Part shown: piece after piece, positions 16,821 to 26,119 of the stretch | Layout: each line of letters starts with the position of its first letter | Numbering within the stretch: the stretch's first letter is position 1 | DNA from: Gemmatimonadota bacterium | GTDB taxonomy: Bacteria; Gemmatimonadota; Gemmatimonadetes; Longimicrobiales; RSA9 | Length of the DNA: 50,019 bases | Assembly: GCA_039715185.1 (NCBI GenBank) | Contig: JBDLIA010000013.1 | Coordinates: 1-50,019, forward strand | Reading direction: 5' to 3' | Program-made: the position numbers and the translations under genes | The notes under the pieces: generated by a model | Seen by the model: the letters and a program-made list of their open reading frames with translations, nothing else | What the model was told of the DNA's origin: nothing | The model's database searches: none

Positions 16821-17570
16821 CTAGGACTCCTGCGGCATCCTGCCGCCCGATTCGAGGATGAGTTCGAAGATAGCATGCTGGTCGCTGCTGGCTTCGATCG
16901 GCTGCACCGGTGAGGCGTGGACGCCGCGCAGCACGTAGAGGCGGGTCTGCCACTGGCTCCGGCGTAGCCCCCACGACTGCCGGGTCCGGATGATTCTTAT
17001 CGCGCCCCCGCGGGCCGCGCCCCGCCAAAGCGCGTCAAGCGGCAGCCGTCCGTGAAAGTCCAGGCCGTCGTAGTGGGCGCGCAGGGCTTCGTAGTCCTCA
17101 AGCGTCAGCGGGAAGCAGGCTCCCGACACCCCCTCCGGCCTGTCGTCATAGTCTCGAACGGCCAGAAGGACATCGCCCGTCCGAACGTTGACCGTGCTCA
17201 GCTCGAGGGGCGCGGTGGCCACGTAGTAGGTTCGCTCGCCGGCCCTTTCAACCAGACGCATCGCTGCGCGCGCGATCGGGCAGGTGGCCCGCCGCACCGC
17301 CCGGAAGACCTTCTCGACAGTCTGCTGACTGACCCAGTCCTTCCGTTCAGGGTTGTCCGCGGAGAAGAAGCACCAACCGCCGCCACCGCGAACGAGACGG
17401 CCACGGAGGTCTTTCATGTCCACGTCCCACACGGTCATGCGTCCGCGACTGTCGGGGAGGTCTCTGCGGTGGGCCCCGCTCAACGGGCCCCCCTGCGTCT
17501 GTTCGAACAACGGCGCGGTCGCCGACAGGCTTAGGCGTCGGAACTCAGCCCCCCACGTTGCGCAGGACAC
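16821..17570 (-). CDS. Hypothetical protein upstream of the integrase
   Basis: This protein is up to 249 aa and I recognise no family. Segments that look like structured protein are MTVWDVDMKDLRGRLV, GGWCFFSADNPERKDWVSQQ, ERTYYVATAPLELSTVNVR and CFPLTLEDYEALRAHYDG. The GTG at 17570 gives the longest form; ATG at 17438 (MTVWDVD) is a reasonable alternative, since the first 44 residues look unstructured. Its stop lies 1 bp before the integrase ATG, so the two genes form one operon with the downstream membrane protein. A role in element maintenance or excision is possible but is only inferred from position. Confidence 0.6.
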   Translation of the reverse strand: MSCATWGAEFRRLSLSATAPLFEQTQGGPLSGAHRRDLPDSRGRMTVWDVDMKDLRGRLVRGGGGWCFFSADNPERKDWVSQQTVEKVFRAVRRATCPIARAAMRLVERAGERTYYVATAPLELSTVNVRTGDVLLAVRDYDDRPEGVSGACFPLTLEDYEALRAHYDGLDFHGRLPLDALWRGAARGGAIRIIRTRQSWGLRRSQWQTRLYVLRGVHASPVQPIEASSDQHAIFELILESGGRMPQES

Positions 17571-17594
17571 CTCGGTACCGCCCCCGGACCGGAA

Positions 17595-18692
17595 ATGCTC
17601 TTCTATGATGTCACCGCGTTTGAGTCCGAGAGGGGGGAAGGGAATCTCCGCGTCGACGGCGTGTTGCTCGACGCCCCATCTCCACCGGCGGGAATGGCGG
17701 CGGCCATCGTAAGCCGCCTGAGAATCATGGCGGAACTGGACATCGCGGAACGGAGGCTCCCGCAGGACGGACGGATTCGGCTAGCGGTGTCGGGTCGGCA
17801 ACTCGATGTGCGCGTCAGCACCCTGCCGTCTCTGCACGGCGAGAGCGTCGTTCTCCGGTTGCTCGGCTCCGCCACGGCGCGTCTGGGCATCGACGAGTTG
17901 GGCATGCCCGCTGACATCCGGGACCAGTTCCTGTCCGCGGCCTCCAGATCTCACGGGATCGTCCTTGTCACCGGCCCCACGGGCTCGGGAAAGACCACGA
18001 CCCTCTACGCCGCGCTCGATCACATCCGCTCGGGAACGGAGAAGATTCTTACGGTCGAGGACCCGGTGGAGTACGAGCTGCCCGGCGCCGTGCAGGTCTC
18101 CATAAAGCCGCGCATCGGCCTCACCTTCGCGTCCGCGCTGCGCGCCCTGCTACGCCAGGACCCCGACGTAATGCTGGTGGGAGAGATTCGGGACCTGGAG
18201 ACCGCCGAGATCGCCATCCATGCCGCGCTGACGGGCCACCTGGTGCTGTCCACGCTTCATACGAACGACGCGGCCGGCGCGCTCACTCGGCTGGTCGATC
18301 TCGGTGTGGAGCCGTACCTGGTCGCGAGCACCGTGCAAGCAGTGCTGGCGCAGCGCCTGGTCCGACTCACCTGCGCCGAGTGCGGACGCTGGACAGCTCC
18401 GAGCGAGTCAGAAGTGAGCTGGGCCGAGGCAAACGGGACGCGCCTAGAACGAGTCAAGCGCGGAGCCGGCTGCACCGAGTGCCGGGGCACGGGATACCGC
18501 GGTCGCACTGGCGCATACGCGCTGCTCTCAATGTCCGATCACGCGCGCACGCAGTTCGGTCACGGTGCGCCCGCAATGGCCATCCGTGATCAAGCCGTCA
18601 GAGCGGGGATGAGGCTGCTGAAGGACGCGGCGGTCGAGTTCGTCAGAAAGGGCCTCACCACCCCTCACGAAATCGCGCGCGTGACGGGATAA
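17595..18692 (+). CDS. GspE/PilB-like secretion ATPase lacking the N-terminal domain
   Basis: This 365-aa protein belongs to the type II/IV secretion ATPases. It begins just before the conserved LRVDGVL segment and continues through IMAELDIAERRLPQDGRIRL, Walker A GPTGSGKTTTLYAAL, the Asp box (VEDPVEYEL), Walker B-region PDVMLVGEIRDLETAEIAI, and the His box LVLSTLHTNDAAGALTRL. A CxxC/CxxC zinc motif (CAECG, CTECRGTGYRGR) is present. Full-length GspE is about 500-570 aa; the T2SSE_N domain and first N2 strands are missing. The codons upstream of the ATG are open but do not resemble GspE. No other secretion gene is nearby. The catalytic half is intact, so it is either a remnant or a reduced ATPase. 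Confidence 0.85.
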   Translation: MLFYDVTAFESERGEGNLRVDGVLLDAPSPPAGMAAAIVSRLRIMAELDIAERRLPQDGRIRLAVSGRQLDVRVSTLPSLHGESVVLRLLGSATARLGIDELGMPADIRDQFLSAASRSHGIVLVTGPTGSGKTTTLYAALDHIRSGTEKILTVEDPVEYELPGAVQVSIKPRIGLTFASALRALLRQDPDVMLVGEIRDLETAEIAIHAALTGHLVLSTLHTNDAAGALTRLVDLGVEPYLVASTVQAVLAQRLVRLTCAECGRWTAPSESEVSWAEANGTRLERVKRGAGCTECRGTGYRGRTGAYALLSMSDHARTQFGHGAPAMAIRDQAVRAGMRLLKDAAVEFVRKGLTTPHEIARVTG

Positions 18693-18734
18693 AACGCGCA
18701 GAATCCGCCCTTGCGGACGCTAGGTCGACCTTTC

Positions 18735-18766
18735 GGTACGATCGGCCCCGATTTTGGTACGATCGG
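18735..18766 (+). promoter_or_regulatory. Two direct copies of GGTACGATCGG upstream of the RHS gene
   Basis: GGTACGATCGG occurs at 18735-18745 and 18756-18766, a 21-bp period or about two helical turns on the same face. Each copy contains the palindrome CGATCG. The pair lies about 110 bp before the RHS start in the 182-bp gap after the GspE-like gene. It is a plausible operator for the RHS gene; this is inference from spacing. Confidence 0.45.
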
Positions 18767-18874
18767 TCCTCCCCCCGAGTGGTTCCTCCCCAATAGATAA
18801 GTAGGTGGAGCGAAGAAGGGCGTCGCCTGCCACGCGAGCGTCGTCCAGTCCACCTGCACTGAAGGAGCCGTCCC

Positions 18875-21800
18875 GTGGCTATGCGGTTCGCGCTGGTCCT
18901 GCTGGTCTCGTTGTTCTCCCTCGCACGCGCGACGCTGACAGAAGAGGCGCCCGCCTCGGAGTTGGCCGTGGTGGCCAATGAACCGGGCTTCGAAGGGTCG
19001 GTCGCCGAGCCAGCGGCGAACATTTCGGTGACGCCGGATCAGGAGCCAGTCACGGTGAACGGTGGCTCGACAGGTACGGTGACGTTCGAGATGTTCGTTG
19101 TCGCGCCCACGACAGCGGCCTTCTACGACGTGACCTGCACGCCTACGGGTCAGATCACCGCGTGCGTTCCCGACATCACGGAGATCGACGGCTTCCTGCT
19201 CCCTCAGCCAGAGGCGGTTGCAACCATTACGGTTACCTACACGGCTGGCGGCGCTGGTACGGGCGAGATCAAGCTGCTGATCAAGGAGCAAGGCTGTATC
19301 AAGTTCTGCGATCAAGACTGGGGCACCTACGACGTCACGGTCACGGGCGCTCCTGTGCCGCCACCCGAGGCACCGCTCTCAGCAGACATCGGGATGAATC
19401 CGGGGGACTTGCACGCGCGTAGCGCTTGCGTAACGTCAGACGCTGGGCCGGGCGCCGCGTTCCAGTGCGGTGAGCTGCTCGCGGTCCACGCGATGCCTGC
19501 GTACCGGACGCTCGGCAGGGACCGCACGCTCTCGCTTATCTACAACAGCGGAACGGCCACGCCCTATCCGATCGTGATGGCGAACGTGTGGCGGGATTCG
19601 GTCGCCCAGCCTGATAGCTTCAGGGTCGAACTCAGCGTAGGCCAGGCCACGCATACCCATTCCTATCCCGGAGACGAGTTGCCGGACTTGGGCACGGTCA
19701 AACGCGTAGCGGTTGGATTCAACGCGGAACAGGCCGGCCTCGCGACAGGTGTCTACGAGTACGATCTGACGGTGCGGGCATACTTCGGAGCGGTACCCAA
19801 ATCCACGCCGTTGCCGACGTCCGAGTTGATCGTCGTGAACCGGCGAGACAGCCCATATGGTGCGGGCTGGGCCGTGGCGGGGATCGCCGAGCTGCATCCC
19901 AACCAGCCGAACAACGGGCTGCTGCTCGTCGGGGCGGACGGGAGCGCGGCGTATTACAAGAACCCGGTCGGCCAGACGAACATCTGGATCGCGCCGCAGG
20001 GCGCCTACCGGGACACGATCGAGTTGGCGTCGGTTCCGAACCCGCAGCCGGGCGGGACCGGGACCGTGACGATGTACGAGCGGAGGCCGCTCGACGGGAC
20101 ACGGATCTACTTCGATGACGAGGGCAGGCAGCGGTGGGTGACCGACCGCGTTGGCAACGTTGTCGAGTACACGTACGTGGGCACAACAGGCTACAAGCTG
20201 AACCAGATCCGGGTCTCACCCTGGGAGTCGGACAAACGGTATGCTTTCAGCTATGACGCGGCGGGCAACCTCGACTATGTGAACGACCCGATCGTGCGGC
20301 AACTCAACGCGACCGTGAACGCGAGCGGCGACCTGGTCGACGTGCTGGACCCCGGGTTCATTGTCACGAAGAAGATCACCTTCGATTACGACAACCACCG
20401 CCTCGTCGGGCGGACGAGCCGGCGCGGCCACGAGACACGGTACGCCTACCACGGTCCCACGCCGCTATTATTCAAGGACACGCTGCCGGGTCTACCGCTC
20501 TCCGTTACGACTTTCAAACCGCTGGCGAGTAGGGGACTTGCGCTGGCGCCGAGCGGAAACACGGCGGCTACGGCGACGGACACCGTGCTCGAGATCGATG
20601 ATCCTCGGACGGACAGCGCGGATGTCGCCGAGTTCTACACGAACCGGCTCGGGGCGGTCACAAGAGTTGTCAATGCGTACGGGCACGCTACGACGGTGGC
20701 CTATCACGGCGCCGCGCCTCTCCTCCCGATTCGCGTCGCGACGCCCAACGGCGCGGTTCGCAAGAACAGCTACGACAGCCGGATGCGGCTCGTCGCGGGC
20801 ATCGACTCAACGCATAGTGCTGGTACCGACTCGATCATCTACAAATACGAGGATCCGAACGCGCCGGCAGCGCCGAGCGAAATCAGCTCACCCCTGACCG
20901 CCACCGACCGAGTCGTGCAACATTACGGCTACAATCTGGACGGCACGCTGAACGAGGTGCTAGTCGGAGACCCGGCGAGCCCGACTAGCAAGACGACCTT
21001 TACATACGGATCCTACACGTACGGGTCCTATGGCTTGGTCGAGACGATTACCGAACACGATGTGCCGACCTGGAACCCTACGACCCAGACGAGCAGTCCC
21101 ATCGATCAGGTCAGTACGTTCGGGTATGCGCCTGTTACGTTCAACCTTGAGAGCGTTTCGTTCGACGGCCGAACCACATCCTACGAGTACGACAACGCCG
21201 GCAACGCCGAGGTGTCTACGCGTCCGGGAGGCCGTGTCACGACCTTCGACTACGATGACATGAATTGGCAGCGTTCCGCGTCGGTCGTGATACCGAACAC
21301 GAACCTGCTCACGACGCACTTCCTCTACGACGACGATGGCAACCGGCGGTCGCTAACCGACCCGAACAATGTCGAGCGGACCTGGACGTACCATCCGCGG
21401 GGGATGCAGGAGACCATGACTGACGAGTTCGCCAAGGTCGAGCAGTACTTCTACGATGAGGCGAACAACCTTACGAAGACGATCGACCGTCAAGGCGATT
21501 CCGTCTGGACGGTGTACGATCGGCTGAACCGGCCGCGCACACAGCGGATCGGAGCCGTGACCATCGACGACGCCGACGAGCACGACACCGTTTACAAGGA
21601 CGATGTGTCCGACTTGCTCGCAGATCCAACCTCCGTAGGCCAGATCTTGATTCCCGTTGACACGCTCACGATCGACTACGACGTAATGGGCAACGCGATT
21701 CGGATCGAGAATCGGGCCGCGATCATCACTCGAACCTACAACAAACAGGGCGCGCTTGAGTTCGACTCCACCTACTTGAAGCTTGGCAATAACCCGGGGA

Positions 21801-23614
21801 AGGGCTTGCGCTACTCCTACAACCGGGCCGGCGCACGCGAAACGCTGCAGACCGAGTGGCGAACGTACACCTACAGCCACGATCCGGTCGACGGAAGCCT
21901 GTCTGAGATCAGTTATCCGTCCGCCACGATGCTGCCTACGATCAATTGGACGTGGGAGGCGGGTTCCGTGAGCTTCTCCTGGGACAACCTGGGTCGGCAG
22001 GACAGTGTACATCTGCCCAGCGGCTCTTGGGCCAAGTTCCGCTACGACTCCGGCGGAAGACTGGCCAAGCTATTGGCGCAGAGTCCCACCCGGACGATCG
22101 CAGACGACGACCGCACGTTCAGCTCCGCCGACGAGATGGAGTACATGGAGGAGCGCGAGACCGTCGCCGGATCGCAAACGTTTCTCCATGACTGGGAGTA
22201 CGATGGCGGTGGTCGTACAACGTTGTACCTCAAGCAACTTGAGTTTGCCGGGGACGTCGAGAAAAGTCAGTTTCGTTACGATTACAACGGCAATCGGGAG
22301 TGGGAGAAGAAATTCCCGGCGCAAATCAGTCATGATTCGACGTTGAACGTGCTCGTGCCCGGGTCGAATCGGCTCGATCGCCGTGATTTCTACCTAAACG
22401 GTCAAGCAGTTTGGCAGAAACTGTACCGCTATGACCACAACGGAAACCAGATACGCGAGCACTGGAGGTGGACCGACAAGTGGGTGGCGAATGATTTCTA
22501 CTACGATCCTGCTGGTCGCCTGATCATCCAGAAACCGACCAATGCAGACTGCTCCAGCGAGCCTTTCCCCGATGTCGCGGCCTGCGGCAGTCTTTCCCCG
22601 CTCAACGCGGCAAAGTTTACGACGGCCTATCACTATGACGGATTGGGTCGGCGAGTCGCCTGGAACAAGAACGGCGCGCTCGATTGGACCTTCTACGACG
22701 GCGACAACGTGATCGAGTTCGTGGGGGTCGAGTTCCTCCAAGGCCCCGGTACGGACGACCCGCTGGTTGTCTTCCTTCCGCTCAACATTACGTGTTCGGG
22801 CAACAGCACAGCCGCAGAGTATATCACACGGGGCGGACGACTCGTCAGCTACCAAAGCGCCGCGAACGGCGCCGACTGCAAGGCGAACGAGATCGGCGGC
22901 ACCTGGTCGAGGTTCGGCCAGCAGGCCGGCGCGATCGTCGCAAGCGAAGGCTTCGCGTTAAGTCGGTCGACTCAGTCCGACGCGCCCGAGATATCCTTCT
23001 TTCGGAACCGATACTATGATGCTTTCACGGGTCGGTTTCTCCAGGAGGATCCCATCGGGCACGCTGGTGGTATCAACCTCTATGCTTACTCGGGCAACGC
23101 GCCCGCTCAGTTCACGGATCCGTTCGGGCTGTGTGAGGAAGAGGACCAGGAGGCTCAGAGCGATTGTGAACTCTTTGCCAAGTTTGTTGAGAGCCTCGCG
23201 GCACGCGCTTCGTCTGATGCCGAGTTTGTGGGTTTGCTAGCGGAGGCACTTGCTGGAATTGAGCCAGGAGATTTCCTCCCCAGCAAGCGAGCGACCGTGC
23301 GGTTTGGCAATTCTGGTTTTCGAAGTGAGCTTGTAGACGACGAAACCCCTGCGCGTCACTACACGGCTTCTCTCAATCTCGCGTTTAGAGGGGTAGGGGG
23401 ACACCTAACCGGCTCTGCGGTTGCTATCGGCCGCGAGCTACCGGGCATTTGCCGAGCGGGCTGCAGTATCGAAGATGTCCGGCTAGGCTTCGTAGGATCG
23501 GCGCATGGCGCTGGCCTAGATGCTAACGTACAGTTCTCGAAGACGGGTTCGATACTGTCTATCAATTCCGATCTCCGATTCCAACTGGCGGATTGGATAC
23601 GGCGTGACCTCTAG
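18875..23614 (+). CDS. Secreted RHS-repeat protein with variable C-terminal tip
   Basis: This 1579-aa protein has a Sec signal peptide (first about 20 residues). An Ig/BACON-like beta domain (about 45-165, [20 protein letters not shown]) and a second beta region ending [14 protein letters not shown] follow. A long RHS/YD-repeat array covers about 400-1370 ([34 protein letters not shown]). The conserved RHS core is at about 1375-1419 ([33 protein letters not shown]). The 160 residues after DPFGLC form a distinct tip ending LADWIRRDL, the position of the toxin in polymorphic-toxin RHS proteins. I do not recognise the tip fold. GTG is chosen because AAGGAG lies 7 bases upstream. A 153-aa membrane protein follows after 12 bp. 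Confidence 0.9.
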   Translation: MAMRFALVLLVSLFSLARATLTEEAPASELAVVANEPGFEGSVAEPAANISVTPDQEPVTVNGGSTGTVTFEMFVVAPTTAAFYDVTCTPTGQITACVPDITEIDGFLLPQPEAVATITVTYTAGGAGTGEIKLLIKEQGCIKFCDQDWGTYDVTVTGAPVPPPEAPLSADIGMNPGDLHARSACVTSDAGPGAAFQCGELLAVHAMPAYRTLGRDRTLSLIYNSGTATPYPIVMANVWRDSVAQPDSFRVELSVGQATHTHSYPGDELPDLGTVKRVAVGFNAEQAGLATGVYEYDLTVRAYFGAVPKSTPLPTSELIVVNRRDSPYGAGWAVAGIAELHPNQPNNGLLLVGADGSAAYYKNPVGQTNIWIAPQGAYRDTIELASVPNPQPGGTGTVTMYERRPLDGTRIYFDDEGRQRWVTDRVGNVVEYTYVGTTGYKLNQIRVSPWESDKRYAFSYDAAGNLDYVNDPIVRQLNATVNASGDLVDVLDPGFIVTKKITFDYDNHRLVGRTSRRGHETRYAYHGPTPLLFKDTLPGLPLSVTTFKPLASRGLALAPSGNTAATATDTVLEIDDPRTDSADVAEFYTNRLGAVTRVVNAYGHATTVAYHGAAPLLPIRVATPNGAVRKNSYDSRMRLVAGIDSTHSAGTDSIIYKYEDPNAPAAPSEISSPLTATDRVVQHYGYNLDGTLNEVLVGDPASPTSKTTFTYGSYTYGSYGLVETITEHDVPTWNPTTQTSSPIDQVSTFGYAPVTFNLESVSFDGRTTSYEYDNAGNAEVSTRPGGRVTTFDYDDMNWQRSASVVIPNTNLLTTHFLYDDDGNRRSLTDPNNVERTWTYHPRGMQETMTDEFAKVEQYFYDEANNLTKTIDRQGDSVWTVYDRLNRPRTQRIGAVTIDDADEHDTVYKDDVSDLLADPTSVGQILIPVDTLTIDYDVMGNAIRIENRAAIITRTYNKQGALEFDSTYLKLGNNPGKGLRYSYNRAGARETLQTEWRTYTYSHDPVDGSLSEISYPSATMLPTINWTWEAGSVSFSWDNLGRQDSVHLPSGSWAKFRYDSGGRLAKLLAQSPTRTIADDDRTFSSADEMEYMEERETVAGSQTFLHDWEYDGGGRTTLYLKQLEFAGDVEKSQFRYDYNGNREWEKKFPAQISHDSTLNVLVPGSNRLDRRDFYLNGQAVWQKLYRYDHNGNQIREHWRWTDKWVANDFYYDPAGRLIIQKPTNADCSSEPFPDVAACGSLSPLNAAKFTTAYHYDGLGRRVAWNKNGALDWTFYDGDNVIEFVGVEFLQGPGTDDPLVVFLPLNITCSGNSTAAEYITRGGRLVSYQSAANGADCKANEIGGTWSRFGQQAGAIVASEGFALSRSTQSDAPEISFFRNRYYDAFTGRFLQEDPIGHAGGINLYAYSGNAPAQFTDPFGLCEEEDQEAQSDCELFAKFVESLAARASSDAEFVGLLAEALAGIEPGDFLPSKRATVRFGNSGFRSELVDDETPARHYTASLNLAFRGVGGHLTGSAVAIGRELPGICRAGCSIEDVRLGFVGSAHGAGLDANVQFSKTGSILSINSDLRFQLADWIRRDL

Positions 23615-23626
23615 CAACACCGAACT

Positions 23627-24088
23627 ATGAAGAGATCGATGGGCGTCGTGATCGCCGTGATTGTCATTGCCGCCGTTGTCACATTTCTTGACGGCTGGAG
23701 GAGGCAAGGGAATTACGACAGAGCGGTAAGAGATCAAGCCATTGCGGCCGGCATGGCTCCTGAGAGCCTTCGGTATCAGAAGCATTGGCCACTCGACCTC
23801 TATATGCAAAGGCTAGCTAATGTCGCGGACCCGGCTTCAGTCGAGAGGTTGGCGAGGGAAGCTAGCGGAATAGGGTACTATATCGTGCCAATCGCAGGAA
23901 CCGATACTGATTCGGCATTGGTTCAAGTGCTCGAGTTCGACGTAGGAGGAAGAACGTCCTCTGTACAGGTCGAATACCGCCGGGGGCGAAGACGCACGCT
24001 TGATGGCTCCGATGGACTTCCTCCCGCCCATGCCGAGGTCGCCCGTGGGGTAGCCATGAGCTGGTTCGACGGAAACGGCGCTCGCTGA
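23627..24088 (+). CDS. Small membrane protein behind the RHS gene; possible immunity protein
   Basis: This 153-aa protein has an N-terminal membrane segment (about 5-22, MGVVIAVIVIAAVVTF) and a soluble C-terminal domain (ERLAREASGIGYYIVPIAGT, VLEFDVGGRTSSVQVEYRRG). It matches no family I know. It starts 12 bp after the RHS stop with no clear ribosome site, so coupled translation is likely. The gene directly downstream of an RHS tip often encodes immunity to that tip. The assignment here rests on position alone; it could also be an accessory exported protein. Confidence 0.6.
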   Translation: MKRSMGVVIAVIVIAAVVTFLDGWRRQGNYDRAVRDQAIAAGMAPESLRYQKHWPLDLYMQRLANVADPASVERLAREASGIGYYIVPIAGTDTDSALVQVLEFDVGGRTSSVQVEYRRGRRRTLDGSDGLPPAHAEVARGVAMSWFDGNGAR

Positions 24089-24314
24089 TGCTGCTTTGGC
24101 GCCTAGGGGTCCTCCGAGCAGTGGGTAGTCTGCATGACCTCAAGGTTGAAGTGCAACGTCCGGGGTTTGGGTGAGCCACGCGCTGCTCGGGGCCGGTGTC
24201 TCGGGACCCCACTCGTGCCAGTCGTGTTGAGTGATCCATATGGGGCTTAGATTCGGTGCAACCAGTCCTGTGCTCAACAAGCCAATCGCGGCCCTACCGA
24301 AGAACCGTAACGGG
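24089..24314. other. Intergenic region in the island
   Basis: No convincing gene is seen in this stretch. A 64-codon minus-strand frame with a TTG start (24140-24334) overlaps the end of the lipoprotein gene and has no family resemblance. Base composition is visibly less GC-rich than in the flanking chromosome, as expected for acquired DNA. Confidence 0.4.
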
Positions 24315-24770
24315 TCACCAACCCACGTAATCAACCACCCACGGACTGCACGTCGCCCCGGCGAGGGCTCGGTCTATGCGCGCCATCAGCGTCGTGTCAG
24401 TCACCGCCGGTGACGTATCCCGCGCGTCGCACCTGTCGGTGGACACGAGGGACACCAAGTGCGAGTCGTAGCCGGACCGGAACCACCATGAAACACTTCT
24501 GCGGCCAGCGACGCTCTGCGAGTCTACGTCATTCGGTGCCCCGACGGTTGCCAGGACCTGGCAGGCAGTCCATTCGGGTTGTGGAACGAAGTAACGGTCC
24601 GACGATGAGGCGTTCTGCTTGGCGTTCTCCGTCATGGCCATCACTTCCTCGTAGTCGCAACCCCACCTCTCGGCGTCGGCCGGCGTCACAACGCGTCCTG
24701 GGCCAGCGGCGACGCCCAAGGTTGCGCAGGCGGCGAGGGCGACGAGTAGAGCAAGTGCAGGTCTGCTCAC
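24315..24770 (-). CDS. Small putative lipoprotein of the island
   Basis: This 151-aa protein is read on the minus strand from GTG at 24770, preceded by GGAAGGGAGGGAGG, a strong ribosome site. The N-terminus MSRPALALLVALAAC has a lipobox-like LAAC. The mature part includes DAERWGCDYEEVMAMTENAK, then WTACQVLATVGAPNDVDSQS and SVSWWFRSGYDSHLVSLV, with several Cys residues that may pair. The GAPND...WWF pattern recalls SmpA/OmlA-type lipoproteins, a weak similarity. It opposes the RHS pair. Function is unknown. Confidence 0.6.
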   Translation of the reverse strand: MSRPALALLVALAACATLGVAAGPGRVVTPADAERWGCDYEEVMAMTENAKQNASSSDRYFVPQPEWTACQVLATVGAPNDVDSQSVAGRRSVSWWFRSGYDSHLVSLVSTDRCDARDTSPAVTDTTLMARIDRALAGATCSPWVVDYVGW

Positions 24771-25073
24771 GTGGTTTCCCTCCCTCCCTTCCTTTCCAGA
24801 GGACTCGAATCGAGTCCTACCGAGATTCTCCATGTTGCAGGCGAGGCGGTCACGCATCAAGGACCGGACAGCTCAAGTGCCCACATCCGACAGCGCGTTC
24901 GTCACGAACGAGTTCCGGGAACGGCTGGCCGCTAAGGTGAAGCCTCCCCCGGCGGTGATACGGTATCGGCCGAGTCGAACTGAGGCTTGCCCTTGGCTGC
25001 CGCATGGCAGGAGATTGCGTTCGTCCTCCTCGCGTCCGAGGCGTAAGCGCGCTATTGCCCCCGAGACTGAACC
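24771..25073. promoter_or_regulatory. Divergent promoter region with a perfect 19-bp palindrome
   Basis: This gap separates the divergent lipoprotein (minus) and DUF4393 (plus) genes. A perfect palindrome with 9-bp arms, AGGACTCGA and TCGAGTCCT around one A, lies at 24800-24818, about 30 bp upstream of the lipoprotein start. It could be an operator or an mRNA leader hairpin. Nothing else is recognisable; a short plus-strand frame at 24832-25098 shows no protein-like character. Confidence 0.45.
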
Positions 25074-26009
25074 GTGTCAGGTGAGACCAAGAATCTAGGA
25101 CCGTTGGCAGAGGCTGTTCGCGAAACTGCGGTCCCGCAGGCTCTTGAGTTGGTCACCGATCTTGCCCGCAATCTGCTCGATCCCGTCACGAAGCAAACGG
25201 GTGAGCTCCTCGCCGATTACGTTCGCGACCTTCGCGAAAAGCGAAAGGCAAACGCGATGGCGGTGGTTCAGAGAGGCAGGGAAATTGTGGGAGAGTCCCC
25301 CGTCTCGGATCTGGCGTCGATACCGGCGCAGCGGCTCGTCCCACTGCTAGAGGCTGCCAGTCTCGCGGAAGACGAGACTCTCCGGGAAATGTGGGCGTCG
25401 CTTCTGGCGACATCTCTCACGGTTGAGGCACCGGAGACGATGTCGGCCTCCTACGTTGAGATTCTAAGACAGCTGTCGCCGTTTGACGCCAGGGTGTTGA
25501 ATGGCGTCTTTATTCGATTCGGGTGGCCACGAGGCGGGGCAGTATACGTAGGTGGCCAGCCAGAGCCCTTGGGCGATGTCAGCACGCGCGATTTTGGGCT
25601 ATCCCTCCACAACCTTAGGAGACTCGGCCTGGTTGAACTTGGGACAAGAGCGACAGAGCGATTTCGAGAGATTAGTGAGGCAGTCGAGGAGTTGGTCGAG
25701 CGTGAGCGGGCGCGTGACTCGCGCTACTACGGTCATCAATTTTGGAGTTTATCTTCGCGCGAAAAGCCGCCGAGCTCGGGCAGCGCAGTGCTGTCCCGGC
25801 TAGGGCACGACTTCCTCCTTTCGTGTATGCCACCCCGCCCTCGGCCAGTGCAGACTCCCGTGGACGAGGATTCCGCTGAACAGACACTGCGGGAGTGGAT
25901 CGAGTGCGCTCACGACCTGCGACTTTATTACATAGACGATGAGCCTGACCTTGCCCAGGAGTTCTTCGCCTTGGCCTCAACAGCGGGCGCCTGGCTCAAG
26001 GAGCGGTGA
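25074..26009 (+). CDS. Abi-alpha (DUF4393) domain protein
   Basis: This 311-aa protein matches the pattern of Abi_alpha/DUF4393 proteins, a family named for links with abortive phage infection. The N-terminal amphipathic region reads ELVTDLARNLLDPVTKQTGE followed by LLADYVRDLREKRKANAM. The central signature is LREMWASLLATSL and MSASYVEILRQLSPFDARVL. The C-terminal half (about 150-311) is charged and not recognised. The GTG start has no clear ribosome site. It is the last gene before the right end of the island, and its stop codon lies in the right arm-type repeat. A defence role is inferred from family and context. Confidence 0.75.
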   Translation: MSGETKNLGPLAEAVRETAVPQALELVTDLARNLLDPVTKQTGELLADYVRDLREKRKANAMAVVQRGREIVGESPVSDLASIPAQRLVPLLEAASLAEDETLREMWASLLATSLTVEAPETMSASYVEILRQLSPFDARVLNGVFIRFGWPRGGAVYVGGQPEPLGDVSTRDFGLSLHNLRRLGLVELGTRATERFREISEAVEELVERERARDSRYYGHQFWSLSSREKPPSSGSAVLSRLGHDFLLSCMPPRPRPVQTPVDEDSAEQTLREWIECAHDLRLYYIDDEPDLAQEFFALASTAGAWLKER

Positions 26010-26025
26010 CAGAAACGGTGACAAA
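26003..26025 (+). repeat. Right tandem arm-type repeat, CGGTGACAAA units
   Basis: Two head-to-tail units (CGGTGACAGAAA, CGGTGACAAAA) lie 95 bp inside the right attachment repeat. They match 14953-14975 at 21 of 23 bases in the same orientation. The pair brackets the element in direct orientation, as expected for integrase arm sites. The first unit includes the stop codon of the DUF4393 gene. Confidence 0.55.
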
Positions 26026-26119
26026 ACCGCACGGACGCGCACGGACGCTGGTGGGCGAAGCAAACCCGAAATACCGCATGGTTGAGCGCGATCCGGTGTC
26101 CGGCTGATGCGCGGATTCT

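Noticed and set aside
17595-18692. Type II secretion or type IV pilus locus
   Set aside because: Only one truncated ATPase is present. The neighbours are an unrecognised gene and an RHS gene, with no pseudopilin, secretin or inner-membrane platform gene.
18735-18766. CRISPR array
   Set aside because: Only two 11-base repeats with a 10-base gap; far too short and too few. No cas genes are present in the window.
24140-24334. Small minus-strand gene of 64 codons
   Set aside because: TTG start without ribosome site, overlap with the lipoprotein end and no protein-like pattern.
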